Shown: one piece after another, positions 28,764-29,387 of the stretch
Position numbering within the stretch: position 1 is the first letter of the stretch
Layout: the number at the start of each line of letters is the position of its first letter
IMG/VR virus record: IMGVR_UViG_3300006305_000013
Span: 1 to 29,387 of that record
Strand: one strand, 5' to 3'
Source of the DNA: a virus
DNA: 29,387 nt
Position numbers and translations under genes: made by a program
Notes under the pieces: generated by a model
What the model was told of the DNA's origin: nothing
Databases searched by the model: none
Seen by the model: only the letters and a program-made list of their open reading frames with translations

Positions 28764-29252
28764 ATGGCGGGCAAACCACTGGCAAAGAAGAGAAGAGCCG
28801 AGATAGAGCGTAGGGGTGGCGGTGAATATCTGCGTGAGTGGATATTGTCTGGCAAGTCCATACGCAACCTTGCGGCTGACATGGATATGTCTCAAGGTGC
28901 GCTTCGGAATATCATATTGAAGAACCCTGAGTTATCGAGTGCTGTTGACAATGCAAGGCGAGATGCGGCGGATGCACATTTTGAGGAAGGGTTTGAGGCT
29001 ATATCTGAGGTTGGTGAGCGTAGGCAGCGTGAGATTGTGGAAGCCTTGAATGGGGATCGAGACATTAGTGAGGCAAATGTTAGCCAGGTTGATTTAGGCT
29101 TGCTTAAGCAGAGAGTTGGTCAGCACAATTTGGCGGCGCAAGCCTGGAACCAGGAGCGGTATGGTGGTAGGGCAAATCAGCAAATCAACATTAGTATTGG
29201 TGACTTGCACTTAGATGCGCTGCGCAAGATGAAGGTTGTTGAGCATGAATGA
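28764..29252 (+). CDS. terS: Terminase small subunit-like protein, 162 aa
   Basis: GAGG lies seven bases before the ATG. The N-terminal half (AGKPLAKKRRAEIERRGGGE, then ILSGKSIRNLAADMDMSQGA) carries a helix-turn-helix of the kind used by small terminases to bind the packaging site. The centre is helical, and the end LDALRKMKVVEHE should contact the large subunit. The stop codon overlaps the terL start by eight bases, the usual terS-terL arrangement. It recognises phage DNA for packaging. Confidence 0.78.
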   Translation: MAGKPLAKKRRAEIERRGGGEYLREWILSGKSIRNLAADMDMSQGALRNIILKNPELSSAVDNARRDAADAHFEEGFEAISEVGERRQREIVEALNGDRDISEANVSQVDLGLLKQRVGQHNLAAQAWNQERYGGRANQQINISIGDLHLDALRKMKVVEHE

Positions 29253-29387
29253 TCTTTCGCAGAACGCGATGTTGGAGTTTACTCAACGTTACTCCAAAAA
29301 GCCATCATTGTTTGTGCGTGAGGTGTTAGGTGTTGAGCCCCTTGATTACCAGGCGGAGTTTCTCGACGCGATTGCGTCTGGTGAAAG
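29245..29387 (+). CDS. terL: Terminase large subunit, 5' part only
   Basis: The ATG lies in the last codons of terS. The visible 47 residues (MNDLSQNAMLEFTQRYSKKP, then FVREVLGVEPLDYQAEFLDA) are the standard N-terminus of phage large terminases, just before the Walker A region, which lies past the window edge. It is the packaging motor and nuclease. Frame stays open to the last base. Confidence 0.85.
   Translation, partial: MNDLSQNAMLEFTQRYSKKPSLFVREVLGVEPLDYQAEFLDAIASGE

Overview
This window is a stretch of a tailed double-stranded DNA phage genome, most likely a marine podovirus-like phage. The evidence is a portal, acidic scaffold and SU10/DUF5309-like capsid set, glycine-rich and S74-chaperone tail fibre genes, an amicyanin-like cupredoxin domain inside a tail protein, a GTA-type 3TM holin, a GH19 endolysin and small and large terminase genes. 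It contains no integrase, tRNA, CRISPR array, insertion sequence or rRNA. By eye the DNA is moderately A/T-rich, except for a clearly more G/C-rich patch inside the cytosine methyltransferase gene. Family names come from recognition of motifs and protein openings, not from a database search.

Layout. (1) 2-17321, plus strand, is one long late block: fibre and tail-tip genes (2-5814), a possible GNAT-fold protein plus four candidate ejection proteins (5815-9967), portal, connector-like protein, scaffold and capsid (9971-14285), a hairpin terminator, two small head proteins, and a lysis cassette of small membrane proteins, 3TM holin and GH19 endolysin (14887-17321). Fibre and ejection genes come before portal and capsid, which is an unusual order. 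(2) 17308-19325, minus strand: a small Cys-pair protein convergent with the endolysin, a PAPS-reductase-like enzyme and several very small genes, driven from a divergent promoter near 19357-19385. (3) 19408-25143, plus strand: replication and recombination. It holds a ribbon-helix-helix candidate regulator, a Hjc-like PD-(D/E)XK nuclease, a RecE/ExoVIII-like exonuclease, an SSB with the tip DFDDEIPF, a C5 cytosine methyltransferase and a primase-helicase. (4) 25180-28238, minus strand: a tightly coupled series of small, mostly acidic genes of unknown function, probably early host-takeover or anti-defence genes. (5) 28239-28763: non-coding DNA with a Z-DNA-like tract, C-runs, an inverted repeat and candidate promoters, then terS and the start of terL on the plus strand.

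Three observations stand out. The methyltransferase gene carries a 257-codon open frame in its +1 phase that itself looks like a conserved phage protein (repeated W-[AP]-T-P motifs and the ending LMGYPVGWTDLED), so this looks like a real overprinted gene pair. The minus-strand cluster holds two copies of a 47-48 nt structured intercistronic RNA element. Each begins at the stop codon of the gene before it, shows compensatory base changes and is followed by a conserved leader. Finally, two strong hairpins are oriented to stop minus-strand transcription, yet their loops contain the stop codons of plus-strand genes; one of them has no minus-strand gene directly upstream.
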